A stretch of 64,000 bases of DNA from the NCBI RefSeq assembly GCF_037176765.1, contig NC_090022.1:72960709-73024708 (forward strand), written 5' to 3'. The position numbers were made by a program, and so were the translations under genes. Shown one piece after another: positions 33,216 to 45,300 of the stretch (the stretch's first letter is position 1; each line of letters opens with the position of its first letter). Below the pieces are notes generated by a model. That model was given only the letters and a program-made list of their open reading frames with translations, did not search any database and was not told the origin of the DNA. The DNA comes from Anolis sagrei. Lineage: Eukaryota; Chordata; Lepidosauria; Squamata; Anolidae.

Positions 33216-33907
33216 TTTACTTTAGTACTAATATTATTACTGTCAGTACTACTACTACTATTATTATTTAAAACCAACAAGATACGTCCACAGCAAACAA
33301 GATCACTCTGCCAGCTGTTGTATTGGATCACACGTTGAACACTTCCCAAGTGTCTAGGACTGTGTGATTTATATTATTATTATTCTTATTATTTACACAA
33401 AGACAGCTAAACATAACACAGCTTTGTCCTCTGTTCCGTCTACCTTCAATGCATGAATGTTGCATGTTACCTTGTGGGCAAGACCAAGAGATGCAATTCA
33501 GCTTTCTTATGACGAGACTATTTGAGTACGGTTTTCTTGCCTCGGCCCAGTTGTTACAATGACTTGGGCTAATTTTACTAATGGCTGTATGTCCCAAACA
33601 CAGAGATCAGTTCACAGAGTTATGTGCTCTTTGCTGATAAGCCTAGCTCATTTATTATAATTGATTACACTCTTCTTTAAACACGGGCACGAGAAGGATC
33701 GCCTTTCACCTTTTCAACACCTCTAAAAATAGGGAATCCATTTTTTCCTTTTTTAAAAAGCCTGATTAAAACTCTATTAACCTCTGTAGATCTTTCAGTA
33801 AACATGCAGTGCTGTATAAACATGTATTGTGCTTTCTGCAGACAGGAGGCAAATATAATTAAAAGAGATATTTCACTCATAGAGAAAGTGAGATTACCTG
33901 ACGAATG

Positions 33908-34000
33908 TGTTGTCGAAGGCTTTCATGGCCAGAATCACTGGGTTGCTGTGAGTTTTGCGGGCTGTATGGCCATGTTTCAGAAGCATTGTAGTCCCATGAT
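33908..34000. mobile_element. Penelope-like element, single arm
   Basis: Only the left arm is present ('tgtcgaaggctttcatggcc' to 'catgtttcagaagcattg'), cut before the hammerhead-like part. Confidence 0.6.
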
Positions 34001-34019
34001 GAATGCTTATCATAGAGAT

Positions 34020-35147
34020 TGAGTGGGAATTTATGTGACCCTCCAGCTCTTGTTGAACTGCACTTTCATCAGCCCTGGTCAGAAAGACTATGGCAAGAAA
34101 TGCCGGGACTTATCGTATAGTTAGAGAGGTATACAGTGACTATCCATTATGTAGGAAAGGCAATGTGATCCTGCTTGTAAAAAGATGACACCCCTGCACA
34201 AATGATTTCTAAACATGCTTCACAGTTCCTCAAAGTGTTATTACGATGACTGTGTCCTTTGTGCCCTTGAAAAAATATGATCCCAAGGCATCTGCTATTT
34301 GAATCAAGAGCTCCGTAGCAACACTTTTCTAATCATGAGAGCATTCCTACTGAAGCATAGGGTTCCCAGCTTGGGGGCGGCAGTGACAGGATGCCGCTCT
34401 TTTAACAACTGTAGAACAAGCACAAGTTCAGCTGGTGGAGCTTCGACCCTCTCTCTCTATAGGAAAATGCACACCTCCTGAATTTTTACATGTGTCACAG
34501 TTAAAGAGCTTGACAATGGGAAATCTAATAACATGAAGTGAAAGTGCAAACTTGGTAGTGGGAGTCAGGAATGGCAGCAGAACAGCCATCGCCATATAGC
34601 TGTTTAAATATTTATATTTTGAGAGTTATTAAATTGTATAGTTTTTAAGTTTGCGGGCTACTTTTGGTCCCAATCCTGGGGGAAAGCAAGGTACAAATAA
34701 CAATAACAATAATAGCATCACCATCATAATCATCACCACCACTTTCCCTGCATTTCTTATGCGTCTTGACAACAAAGCCTTTGCCATCAAAACCTGGGGA
34801 AAGGCCAGCAGTTATAACAACACGGAACTGCTTGGATGACAGACTGAACCTGGCCCAGGATTCCTGCCCTGCTAAAGAGACACTTTTGCTAAACAGTTCA
34901 AATGGGGGCAAGAGGGACAGATCACTGGGAAGCTATGCTTTGCGTAGCCTCTTACCAGGCAGAATCTGAACTGTTGACGCCAAGTGGCTTTAGGAGATCA
35001 GTAGTGGGAGAAAACTTCTGGGTCACAAGATCCAGGTTATATTATTGTCTTGGTCATCCTCTCCCAGTCCAAATCTGTGAATTGTCTTTTGCCACAGAAG
35101 ATAGGGGCAATGGGGAAGCTGCTATCACCATTGGGTCACTTGTCAAA
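34020..35147. other. Intergenic, L2-like tail remnant and simple repeats
   Basis: About 34600-34700 resembles a decayed LINE 3' end ('cttttggtcccaatcctgg') followed by AATAAC/ATC repeats. No gene is supported. Confidence 0.4.
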
Positions 35148-35160
35148 CAATATTGTGATG

Positions 35161-35366
35161 GGTTTCATGGCCGGAATCACTGTCTTGTGGTATGTTTTCC
35201 GTGCTGTATGGCCATGTTCCAGAAGCGTTCTCTCCTGACATTTCACCTGCATCTATGGCAGGCATACTCAGAGGGTTGTGAGGATACCTGCCATAAATGC
35301 AGGTGAAACATCAGGAGAGAATACTTCTGGAACATGGCCATACAGCATGGAAAACACACAACAACC
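35161..35366. mobile_element. Penelope-like palindromic unit with perfect 13-bp target duplication
   Basis: The unit of 206 bp begins 'ggtttcatggccggaatcac' and ends with the inverted partner 'tggaaaacacacaacaaccc'. CAATATTGTGATG is exact at 35148-35160 and 35367-35379. The two arms meet near 35265. The hammerhead-like core is better kept in the left arm (minus strand) than in the right. Confidence 0.78.
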
Positions 35367-35695
35367 CAATATTGTGATGAAGACTTAAAATACTGATGGG
35401 CTAGTGGACTAGTGGACAGAATTTGGACCTTCTTTCACAATCCTCCTAAACAGAGAACACTCCTCCAATGCAGGGTTTAAGACAGAGCTCCCAAAATCAT
35501 CCAACCTAAAGGAAATTTCCCAAAATTTTGCTTTTTGTACAAAACAATGGAAACTTATTAGGTTGACATACAACAGCATTATCTATATAGAAGTTTAGCA
35601 GACGCATGACTCTCATTACAAATTAAGCATATTAATGAGTGCCCCCCCCCCCTCAAATGAAGACCCATGTTTTCTTCATGCTAGAGATTATTTAT

Positions 35696-35987
35696 TACAG
35701 GTTGAGCATCTCTAACCTGTAATGTTCTTATGCAGCAAGAGATGTTTTGGGTTTTTTCAAATTTTGGAATCTCTATATTTGCACAATGAAATATCTTGGA
35801 GACTGGACCTCTGTCTCATTTGTTTCATATATACTTTATAAACATATGCAATATTTAGGATAATTTTGAGCATGAAATAGTTTGTGTACGTTGAATCATA
35901 ACAAAGCAAATGTGTCACTTTATTTGCCATTCATGTGGATGATTTAGGAGTATTTCACAATTCCAGATAAGGGTTGCTTGACTTGTA
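35696..35987. mobile_element. Tc1/mariner-type MITE
   Basis: The left end TACAGGTTGAGCATCTC and the complement of the right end, TACAAGTCAAGCAACCC, are inverted repeats including the TA target. The interior ('gagatgttttgggtttttt') matches a widespread amniote Tigger-like family. Confidence 0.78.
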
Positions 35988-36370
35988 TTCTTGAGCAAAT
36001 CTTATTTCAAGTCTGCATTCGGAGTCCGCTGTGTCTAGAATGTTAAATAACACTCTACGAGTCTGAATGATAACAAATGGGATGATTAATTGGAAAAAGT
36101 AGTGCACTGCAAGGGTCACATTTTCCCTTTTCCAGTTTTATAGATGGTAACCAATGAGATAATGGATTCCATGGGCTGCAGTGGGAAACAGTTTGGTTCA
36201 CAGGCTGAAGGCAAGGGAGAGACAAAGGATGCTAATCAAGGTGATCTTTAGGCTGTTGTGGACCAAGACCCAACTCTTATGCCTGGTTTACCTTGATTAA
36301 AATAATTTCCAAGTTCCAATCAGATAATTATCTCTTATCTCCTCAAATTGTCATTTTCTGGATAGATCCC

Positions 36371-39284
36371 ATGTTGAAGGATGCCACGTCCTCAGATAGA
36401 GAACTCCTTGAGGTCAGCGATAATGATATGGCGGAGATCAACTTGCATGCAGTGGAATCCATTAGTGATCTGCACTATGCGTCCAGCAGGCACGAAGGTG
36501 CTAAGGTCGGGGAAGGTATGTGCTCACCAATATCCTTAATCAGGTCATAAGCAGCTCTAGTGCTATATGTTGCAATAAAGACTCACAGAGCTAACCACAG
36601 TGGTTTCCATTCTGAAAGCAGGACTAAAATGGCCGTGGGGTGATACTAAGGAGCCATTTGTGTACACAGGACCTGTTTAATTGTCCCTATGCATTCTGCT
36701 CTTTCTCACTTTCTTTCAGAAAGCCGATGGTCTCAACCCAACACCCCACAGACTCCACATAGTGCTACTTCCTCCAAGCATTTCACCTTCCCAAATGAAG
36801 AGGACACAGGATTTCTACCAGTCCCGGATTTCAACATCTTACACGCTTTCACCTGCTGCCCTTGTTTCGGCTTCACATTTTGCCCCACAGGCTTCTTTGT
36901 CCTCCTTGGAGTCCTTGTAGTGGCCAGCCTTGGTCTGGCCACGCTGGCTGTTTATCTAAGTGGTAAGGCTTGGCTGGCTGCTCTTGAGGAAAAAAATGGT
37001 AGAAAGCCCATCAAGGGATCCTGGATGATGGGATGGGGACTTCTGGGAACATCTGAGTGGGGCACAAACACTTTATGGACTGAGCAATCCTAGCATGAAG
37101 ACCATGTGGTCTAACATAAGGTTTTGTTGCTACAAAATTGAGGAGTCCACTCAGTGATCCTGCAGAAAGAAACTGCCACATACAGGTAGCATTTTACCAT
37201 CCGAATGAGCACACTTACAAACTCATAACATATCTATCTTACCACAGTTCTGAGTCAGTCTAACTCAGGTATAGGCAAACCCAGGTCCAGGGGTCGGATG
37301 CGGCCCTTTAGGCTCTTTTCTCAGATCCTCTTCTCTACCATTCTATCCTTCCTTCTCTTTCCTTCCTCCCTCCTTCCCTCCCTTCCTTACCACCTACCCT
37401 TTCATCCTTCCTTCCTTCCCTTTTGTCTTTCCTTCTTTTTCTCCTTCCCTCCCTTCCTTCCAGACTTTCATCCTTCCTTCCCTCTTCCCTCCTTTCCTTA
37501 TCCTTTTCCTTTCTCCTTTCCTCCTGGGGGGTGTTTAGCTAGGGAAAGAGAAGGTAGAGAGGGGACACGAGAACCATATTTCAAGGTGTAAAAGTGTGTT
37601 TCATAGAGGAGGAGGAAGTGGGAAAACTGGCTTTCTGCTGATCCAGAGACCAGGGCACAAGGGAGCAATGGGTTGAAATGGCAGGGGGAGATTTGATTGA
37701 GATTAGGAAGAACTTCCTGAGAGTAAGAACTGTTGGAGAGTGGCACAGGCTGCCTGGGAGTGTGGTGGAGTATTCTTCTCTGGAGGCTTTTCTGCAGAGG
37801 CTGTCTATCAAGAGTGCTTTGATTGTGCTTTCTTTCATGGCTGGGGTTTGGACTGGATAGCCCTTGGGGGTCTCTTCCAACTGTAGGATTCTATGTCAGG
37901 AATAGGCAATATGGGGTCTAATGGACACACTTTTTCTCTCCCGTCCATCATCTCATCCTGACAAAAGCCAACCCTAGTTAGATCCAAACGTTTCCTGTCT
38001 TTCCGTCACTTTCTGCTGCTAAAAGAGAAGAGGAAAGGGGAGGGAGGGGGCTTGGGAAGCACCCTCTCCCTCCTGGCCCACCAAATCCACTCCAGCCCAC
38101 CATGTGGCCCCCAAGTTAAAAGAAATTGCCCATGCCTAGTCTAGCCAGATTCCTTCTATCCTTTGAAGTTTTTATCCTTCTTCTTCTAGAGAAACTTTCA
38201 GATGTGAACATGTAAAGATATATTTTACCTAGATATACAGTAAGCCCTCTACATTTGGTTTAACTTTTGCAGATTTGATTAACCCGTTATCTCTAGGTCC
38301 TCCAGCCTGACCAAATGGTCAACTTCCAAAGAACACTGACCACAGAGGACCTAGAGATTTATTAGGAGTTGTTCTCTCAGGTAAAAAAGTGTTTCCTTTC
38401 TGTTTTTACCACTTTAGTGGGAGCCCTACACTCCCAATCCCAGTGAATATGGAGGGCAGACTGTAGTGTGAGATATAAAGCCCACAGATGTAAATTCACA
38501 GGTCAGACTATCAAAGATATCTATGTGACATAGTAACTGGAAGCTCATGCTGAAGCCTGAGGCCTAGCACTAAGCATTCCTTATCCAAACAAGCTCTCTG
38601 GCAAGTGCCCAGTTCTGGTGTCTCTCAGCCCTCTGCTAGTGCAGTCTGGCTATTGGTATTATATTACAGTACCCAGACTGTTATCTTAATCACCCTCTGT
38701 ATGTAAAATGCTTTGGACACTTTGAATTAAGTAGTGGAAAATACACAAGAAAATTGTGTCCACTCATGAATGTTGGGTACCAAAGGATGAGACACAAAGC
38801 GAGCAATTAGGAATCGTTTCTAGATGGGACAAAAGAGAAAAAGCAGGAAAGCTCAGATGACACTCAACAGATCAGTTGCACTGAGCTCTGTCTGCTCATG
38901 ATGCCACCAGAGTCACACTGGAGACTGCTCGCAGCTGCATCAAGCGTGTCTCTCCAGCAGATTCTTAATTCAGCCTCCCAAATTCAAATCTTCAAGCAGT
39001 GCCTTATACATCCAATCCTCTTGGACTAGGGCATGCCAGGAGCTAAGATTTGCAGGCACATGATTCTGGGGTGCCTTTGTTCCAAGTTCTCATTTTCTTA
39101 ACAAGGTTCACTGCATTTTGATCACACAGTGCCTTCTTCTCCCTCTACAGTCCTACAGCGTGAGTCCCTCCGGGTCCTTGCCCAGTGGCTGGAGTCACAA
39201 GAGGAGGCCATCCGGCAAATGAGAGCAGTGAGCATACAGCTATGGCAGCAGCTCAATAACAGTGAACTTGAGGTTCAAACTTGA
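36371..39284 (+). CDS. LSMEM2: Leucine-rich single-pass membrane protein 2
   Basis: Three coding exons, 36371-36515, 36720-36962 and 39151-39284, join in phase 1 at both introns with GT-AG borders and give 173 residues. The ATG lies five bases after an acceptor (ctggatag), so the 5' UTR is probably split. The acidic N-terminal part holds AEINLHAVESISDLH (21-35). A cysteine cluster (TCCPCFGFTFCPTG) precedes one membrane span at about 107-128 (FFVLLGVLVVASLGLATLAVYL region, leucine and valine rich). The last exon adds a polar helical tail (RESLRVLAQWLESQEEAIRQ), which may form a coiled coil. No signal peptide is seen. The protein's function is not established. Identity rests on the span, on the VESISDLH motif as I recall it, and on being next to IFRD2 and HYAL3. 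Confidence 0.88.
37262..38142. mobile_element. hAT-type element shell with pyrimidine tract and CR1 inside
   Basis: The outer ends 'caggtataggcaaaccc' and 'attgcccatgcctag' are inverted and belong to the CAGGCATGGGCAAAC family. Between them lie a C/T tract (37315-37528) and a CR1 3' fragment on the plus strand (about 37600-37895, 'gaggaagaacttcctgag' region through 'ggattctatg'). The two ends may belong to one element or to neighbours. The whole sits in LSMEM2 intron 2. Confidence 0.5.
37600..37895 (+). mobile_element. CR1 LINE 3' fragment
   Basis: The order 'gagattaggaagaacttcc', 'agtgtggtggagtattcttc', 'tggactggatagcccttgg' and 'aggattctatg' is the CR1 3' end. Confidence 0.85.
38235..38475. 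mobile_element. MITE (acagtaagccctctacatttg family)
   Basis: The left end 'acagtaagccctctacattt' faces 'atatggagggcagactgtag' on the right. An internal palindrome surrounds 'aggtcctccagcctgacc' and 'ccacagaggacctagag'. It is related to 48270-48600 and to the shell around 57310-58190. Confidence 0.6.
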
Positions 39285-40095
39285 GCAAGGTAGTTGCTCC
39301 TCTCACCCTGCTACCATTCTTAAAGGAGAGAAGCTTGGGGGGTGGGGGGGACTCATTCCTTGACATATTGTTAATATGGACATGTGGTGGTTTGGACTAG
39401 GCAACTGCCTTATGGTAAAGAAAAATGCTTCTCTAGAATCATTGGAAAGTCTTGCTGAGGTCCTTGCACCCTGGTGGATGTAATGCCTGGAGCACGGAGG
39501 CTGCCAAAGGATGGAAAGGGAAAGTCATTCAGAAATCCTACTGAGACATAAAGGAGGAAGGGATTATCTGTGCAGCAGCCTCTCATCGGTTTCTCAGAGA
39601 ATGTTTGTATTCCTACACTATTTTGAAAGATTTAATTAACACCTTTTTCTTGTTCAATAACAATTGAGTAGCCCAATCCAAAACATCACAAAATTGTCTA
39701 CATACATGGCTGAGTTTGTGACACATTTGCTTTCTGATGCTCACTGCATACAAACTTTGTTTCACCAACAAAATCATATTGTGCGGAAAATTACTTTCAG
39801 GCTATGTTGAAAAGATGGGTATGAAACATAAAGCCAATTTTGTTTTAATCCTGGGTCGCATCTTCAAGGTATCTTGTTATGTATACACAAAAATTCCAAC
39901 ATCCACCACACTTATGGACCCACCCATTTTGGATAAGGGATACTCCACCTTATTGCTTTATTTTATACTCTTCTGGCAGCTTTGCAGATATGACTGAAAA
40001 TGCATCCAAAAGTTTTATTTTGCCAAGGTGTTTTCTTCTCTAAAAGGGCCCAGAGGATTTCAGTGTGCTTTGAACCAAATCAGGGAAAGTTTTTT
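39285..40095. other. LSMEM2 3' UTR and intergenic gap
   Basis: The LSMEM2 3' UTR presumably occupies the first part. No canonical poly(A) signal stands out in the first 300 bases. Nothing else is supported. Confidence 0.4.
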
Positions 40096-40096
40096 T

Positions 40097-40400
40097 TCTT
40101 TATAAGATAAAGATAAAGGTTTCCCTTGACATTAAGTCTAGTTGTGTCTGACTTTGGGGGTGGTGCTCATCTCCAATTCTAAGATGAAGAGCTGGCACTG
40201 TCCACAGATGCCTGCAAGGCCATATGGCCGGCATGACTGCATGGAGAACCGTTATCTTCCAGCAGAAGCAGTACTTATTAATCTACTTGCATTGGCATGA
40301 TTTCGAACTGTTAGATTGACAGAAGCTGAGGCTAACAGCGGGAGCTCGCCCCACTCCCTGGATTCGAACTGCTGACCTTTCAGTCCGCTGCACCACTGGA
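40097..40400 (-). mobile_element. tRNA-derived SINE, long family
   Basis: Starts with the complement of the 'ctttatctttatctt' tail, contains 'ggccatatggccggcatgac' and the complement of box B ('ggattcgaactgctgacc'), and ends 'ctgcaccactgg'. It is a relative of 31475-31800. Confidence 0.8.
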
Positions 40401-42399
40401 ATAATAATAATCGGAAAAGGAATAAATGGCCTGCCAAAAATATGATTTGGTTACATATTCTTTTTGTTATGACATGACATTTAAAAGCTATCTAAACTAT
40501 CTGCCTAAACTCTGATGCAAATTACACAGATGCATTCTTTTTATATAGAATCCTAGTTATTTCCCCTCAAAACAGTCAAGAACTTATGGAGGTAGAATAC
40601 TACTGCAGTGCAACAGCCACCGCAGACTGACAGTTTACAGAGCCACAGAGACCCATATTTATAACAGTATTTCTGGGATTTTAAAAGCAGAAAATCACCT
40701 TTATATACTCAAGGCTTTATTCTTGAAGACTAGATTTTATTTAATTTAAAATAATAGTTTAGATTCTGAAAATGCCATGCTAGACTCAACTCGATTTCAG
40801 CTGGTCTTTAGGTACTGACCACAGCTCAGGGTACAGACAAATTCTTTGATCTGATGCATCAAGCCATGGTTCACAAGTGGCCCTTGAAAATCAGAAATCT
40901 GCTGAAAATCCTAGCCAACCAAGTGGAAAGGTGGGAATAGCCATGTAGTTTGATACAAGCTGGAGCAGACAGCCTCTTCTTCGGAGGTTTTCTGGATGGC
41001 TGCTCAAGATAACTTGTTCCATGAGGAAACAGGTGTTCCTTGTTTAGACAGGTGAAAACTGGCTGGATCTGGAAGATGCACAGTCAGAAAGGGTGCTGTA
41101 CACAGACTTGGCAGCAGGGCCTTCAACAGGACACTCTCCTATTGACTTGGCAAACATCTACGATACACAACTTCTCCTGCCACCAATAAACTCCATGACC
41201 TCACACACTGATGCTGGTAAAAGAATAGACTTTATAAGTTATTCCACTTTTTGTTCACATTGCCTCTAATCTTTCTATATGTTAAGGTAAAAACTATCAA
41301 TGCAGACTTTTCCTGCTGAGAAGCGCAAACCACTGTTTCAGGGAACGAGGTTATCAGGAGAAAGGTACACTTTCAATTAATTTCACGGTGTGTGTAACTA
41401 AAAGAAATCCATGTTTCCATTCTGGCCAATAAGGTTTGCCCTAATGTGTGTGTGTGTGGATGAAAGAGTGTGAGAATGTTACATATGGGATTCAGGCTAT
41501 GTTAGTTGAAATTGGTTGTCACTATTTGGTTTCTCATTCAGTGACTGCAGTAGGGTGGTTTTCCAGGAAAAAAATAACAAGTGTCTGTGTGAGTGTGAAG
41601 CAAAGCTGAAGGTTAAAAAGTCACAGAACTATAGATGGTACTGGTCAGAGCATGGCAGAGAACCAATGGCACTGACAATAAAGAATTATAGCAACTGCTT
41701 AAGCAGAAAAGCAATGTAACTCCCTTCATGATGCTGTCAGCCCAGTCTTTAATCAACTACACTGATTTCTAAGATACATTTCATTCATCTCAAGGCAAAA
41801 TACCTTCAACACCAGTGGGGAAGAACCCAAGGCACCAATCTAAAGCCGGACCGCTTCGCTGCCTCCGTCCTGGACCTTTACCCCAAACCAACCTCCTACC
41901 AGGGAAGTCCACTAGTGCAGATGTGGACAAGGAGGAGTCCCAGTCCTTGATTTCACGGCAAATGTTGCAAGAGCAACCACAAAATACATTCAGCAGCGGA
42001 GACAGGGAGGGGAGGCTTCACACAGAAACAAAATCACTGGCTTAAAAAAGCAGTGGGTGGGAGGAATCCCTCCCCCCACAGCTCAACCTCGCTTACATTT
42101 TTTGGTTAAAAAAATAAAAATGGCACCTGCCCTTTGCCATTCCACCCACAATTCAAACATCCGGGATATTTTAAATATTATTCTGTACATATATAAAAGC
42201 CCCCAGACTGTGGTGGGGAGCTGAGGGAGCATGGCACGAGTCTGACTTTTGAATGAGGAAGAGCAATGGGGCCCCGTTTGCCCCAGGTGGTGCCCCCTTT
42301 CTCCCCCAATCCACAACTTCACAGTGGTCCAGGTCTATAGTTCATTGGCTTGTATGGAAGGCAAGAGGACAAGGAGGAAGAGAAAACAACAAACTCTCT
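40400..42399 (-). other. Probable IFRD2 3' UTR and downstream sequence
   Basis: Lies just after the IFRD2 stop on the minus strand. TTTATT at about 40711-40716 and 40735-40741 (AATAAA on the minus strand) are possible poly(A) signals, which would give a UTR of about 1.7 kb. The plus-strand frame near 41815-42045 shows no motif and is judged spurious. Confidence 0.4.
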
Positions 42400-45300
42400 T
42401 CAAAGGACATCAGCTCGCTTGTCTCGAACACGGCTCCTTGCTTTTGTCCGGGCTTTGAAGGCGGCTGAGTTGTAGAGGTGCTGCCGGGAATAGAGAAACA
42501 AGAGAAAACAGAGTCATTTGCAAAGGAAATCTCAGATTACGATGTTTTAAACAACCAGAGGAAAAAGAGACATGCCGGATCAAATTCTCTTAGGTTTGGT
42601 ACCAAGTAATGCATACACTTCAGATGGGGATTAGCTTAGCTCCATATACTATCAAACGGTAACTCCTATCTTGCCTCCAAAATTGTCTGGGCTGATTGGA
42701 GCTGAACTGGCAATAACTGGGAAAACTATATTTCTCAGCCCAGGGGACCATATTCTGGATAGGATCTCATAGAATTAGACCACAGGAATGGAAATAATCC
42801 ACAGAAGAGAATCTGGTCACTGGTTGTGCTAGCTAGGATGATGGGAGGTACAGTCCGGGAACATTGGGATGTTTCAACATTCGGATTGAGGATTCATCAT
42901 TTATTTTATCTTAGCTATAGAAAGAACACCAGCACACAATAGTTCTGTAAATTAGAGCAAAGGTGACAACCAAGGCAAGCATGATGTCAGGCAGACAACT
43001 CCTAGACTATAAACACGTGGAGCATGAAAGCAATTGGGCCTTCCCATATCACCTAGAACAGAGCTTTCCAAACATTTTATGTGTTGGTGACACTCAATTT
43101 TTAATACATGCATCATTTTGCGACACAGTAATTCAGTGTTACTAGCCAACCAGGGGTTCAAACAATGCCTTATAAGAGATATGGACACATACATACATTG
43201 TAGTAACAAAATGTATGGGGACACAATATATCTCATGAAATCCTTTCTCAATTTTTCAAAAATATATGATTTATTGCTTATTTCACAATAGACTCAGAGG
43301 TTTCTCATTTCCTTCATTCATATGACACACCTACGAACTGCAGCTGACACATTAATACAACACAAAACACCTTTTGAAAAGCTCTGCCCTAGTAGTTAGT
43401 TTGGGTCAACTTAGTGTTGAGTCATATTTTCCCCCACTGTGCATCGCTCCAGCATCAGAAGAGCCAGTGAGGACACAGCCCGTTTTCTAGTGGTTTAACT
43501 GTCTGTGATAATGCCAGGAAGGGACAGACAATCCGCTGGCATCACAGAAGAACATCATGATAGAACATGTGACAGAGATACTAGCAGAGCTGCCCACATA
43601 CCTTCTCAAAGCGGGAGATCTTGCTGGCCTTAATAGCTGCAGCATCCAGGACTAGTGGGGGGCCAAGGTCAAAAATCTCACGCAGCAACTCATTGTTCTA
43701 GAGGCAACAGAAAAAAACACAGCCTTTAGGTAGAATCTTGGCTCCGAGATACATAGAAGCAGATGGATAAAAGGATCTTGCCAAAATGCCTGGAATTGCC
43801 AAAATGCTGGCTAGAGGAATAATGGAAGCTATAGTTCAACACATCTGGAGAGCATGGGGGGGTGGGGGGGTGGAGAGGGTTACTATAGAGTGTCATTATT
43901 GGAAATTCCATACCCTATTGGAAATAACTGCACCATAACATTATTGAAAAGGTAAAAACAATGTCACATCCGTTTGGCAAATGTGAATCTCCATGAACAT
44001 GTGGAGACCACCTTTTGAAAACCACTAGTCAAGAACAGCATGACCTTTTTAGTAGTCAACTCTTTGAACAAGTGACATTCATAAGCATTCATGTAATGGC
44101 ACACAGGTAACTCAGCTGTTAAACTGAAGAAACATGTCTTTAAACTGCCAAGGATAAAGACATGCCACTACAAAAATATAATTGGTTAGCAGAAGATGGT
44201 TGTTTCTTTGAAAATGGAATTTGCAGCTGCCCAAAAGATACACACTCCCTTGAAACCTCTTAGTTTAAAATATGCACTCAGAGATTAAAACAAAGTCTTC
44301 TTTGAAAAATAACATCTTTTTTTTTACTCATAAACAACTTGTATTAATTCACCAGACAGGCATATTTCTTATTGAAGATCAGTTATAAATAGGATGTAGT
44401 TTCTTCTCTGTGTGTTGAGTACACAGAGTATCATATTTATCAATAGTCCATAGTCTTTAAGTATAGCTGAAGTCCATAAGTCATACTTCTCTATTAAAGT
44501 CTCTAAAGCATACATGCATCGACCTCCACTGAGGTCTAAAGCAGATACATCCACCTCCAATGAGGTGGTAAGCAGACACTGAATACAAAATGGAGTCCTG
44601 AGTCTGAACATGCTAAGTACAATCACATGTCTATAACCACTCCCACACCAAAGTCAAACTGACAAAACAACATACACATAGAATAAAGGTTAGCAAATAT
44701 ATACATTAACAAATGAATAGTGAAAAGTTTGGGAGGTTGCTATTTCCAGCAGCCATGAAGGGCATCAGACTCCTCCCTGCTTCACACATATACAGGTGCA
44801 GCATTTCTTCCTCTGCTGCAGTCATTTCTTACCTGCAGATGGTGCCTGACTCCAGAGCCAAGAGCTTCTTTGAAAGCGTTGTACATTCTCCTCCTTGCCC
44901 AGCTGTCCACATACATGCACTCTAATCCAAACTTGATGGTTTCCTCATGGCACTCCCCATTCTGCAGAAGGGGAAACAGGCATTTAGAAGCTCCACAGCA
45001 AAGGGCAGAAGGCCTCGTTTGCCAAACATTCACAAGGGCAACGCATCAGACAACCCTGTCCTTCACTGAATGCTTGGGAAGAGCAACCACTCCATGAAAC
45101 TGCAAGTGTACTCATTGCATGGGCATTTCTGATTCCACTCAAGCAATGTGGGTGCCACTTGTTCTGTCATGGTACCAGTTTCACAGAGCTCTGGACATCT
45201 GAACTGCTTCTTGGTTATCATATCCTGAGAGATGAAAAGACAAGGCTGACCCGAGCAGTTTTGGCATTTGCTCCTTTTAGAATCAGTAGCAGTCACTCTC

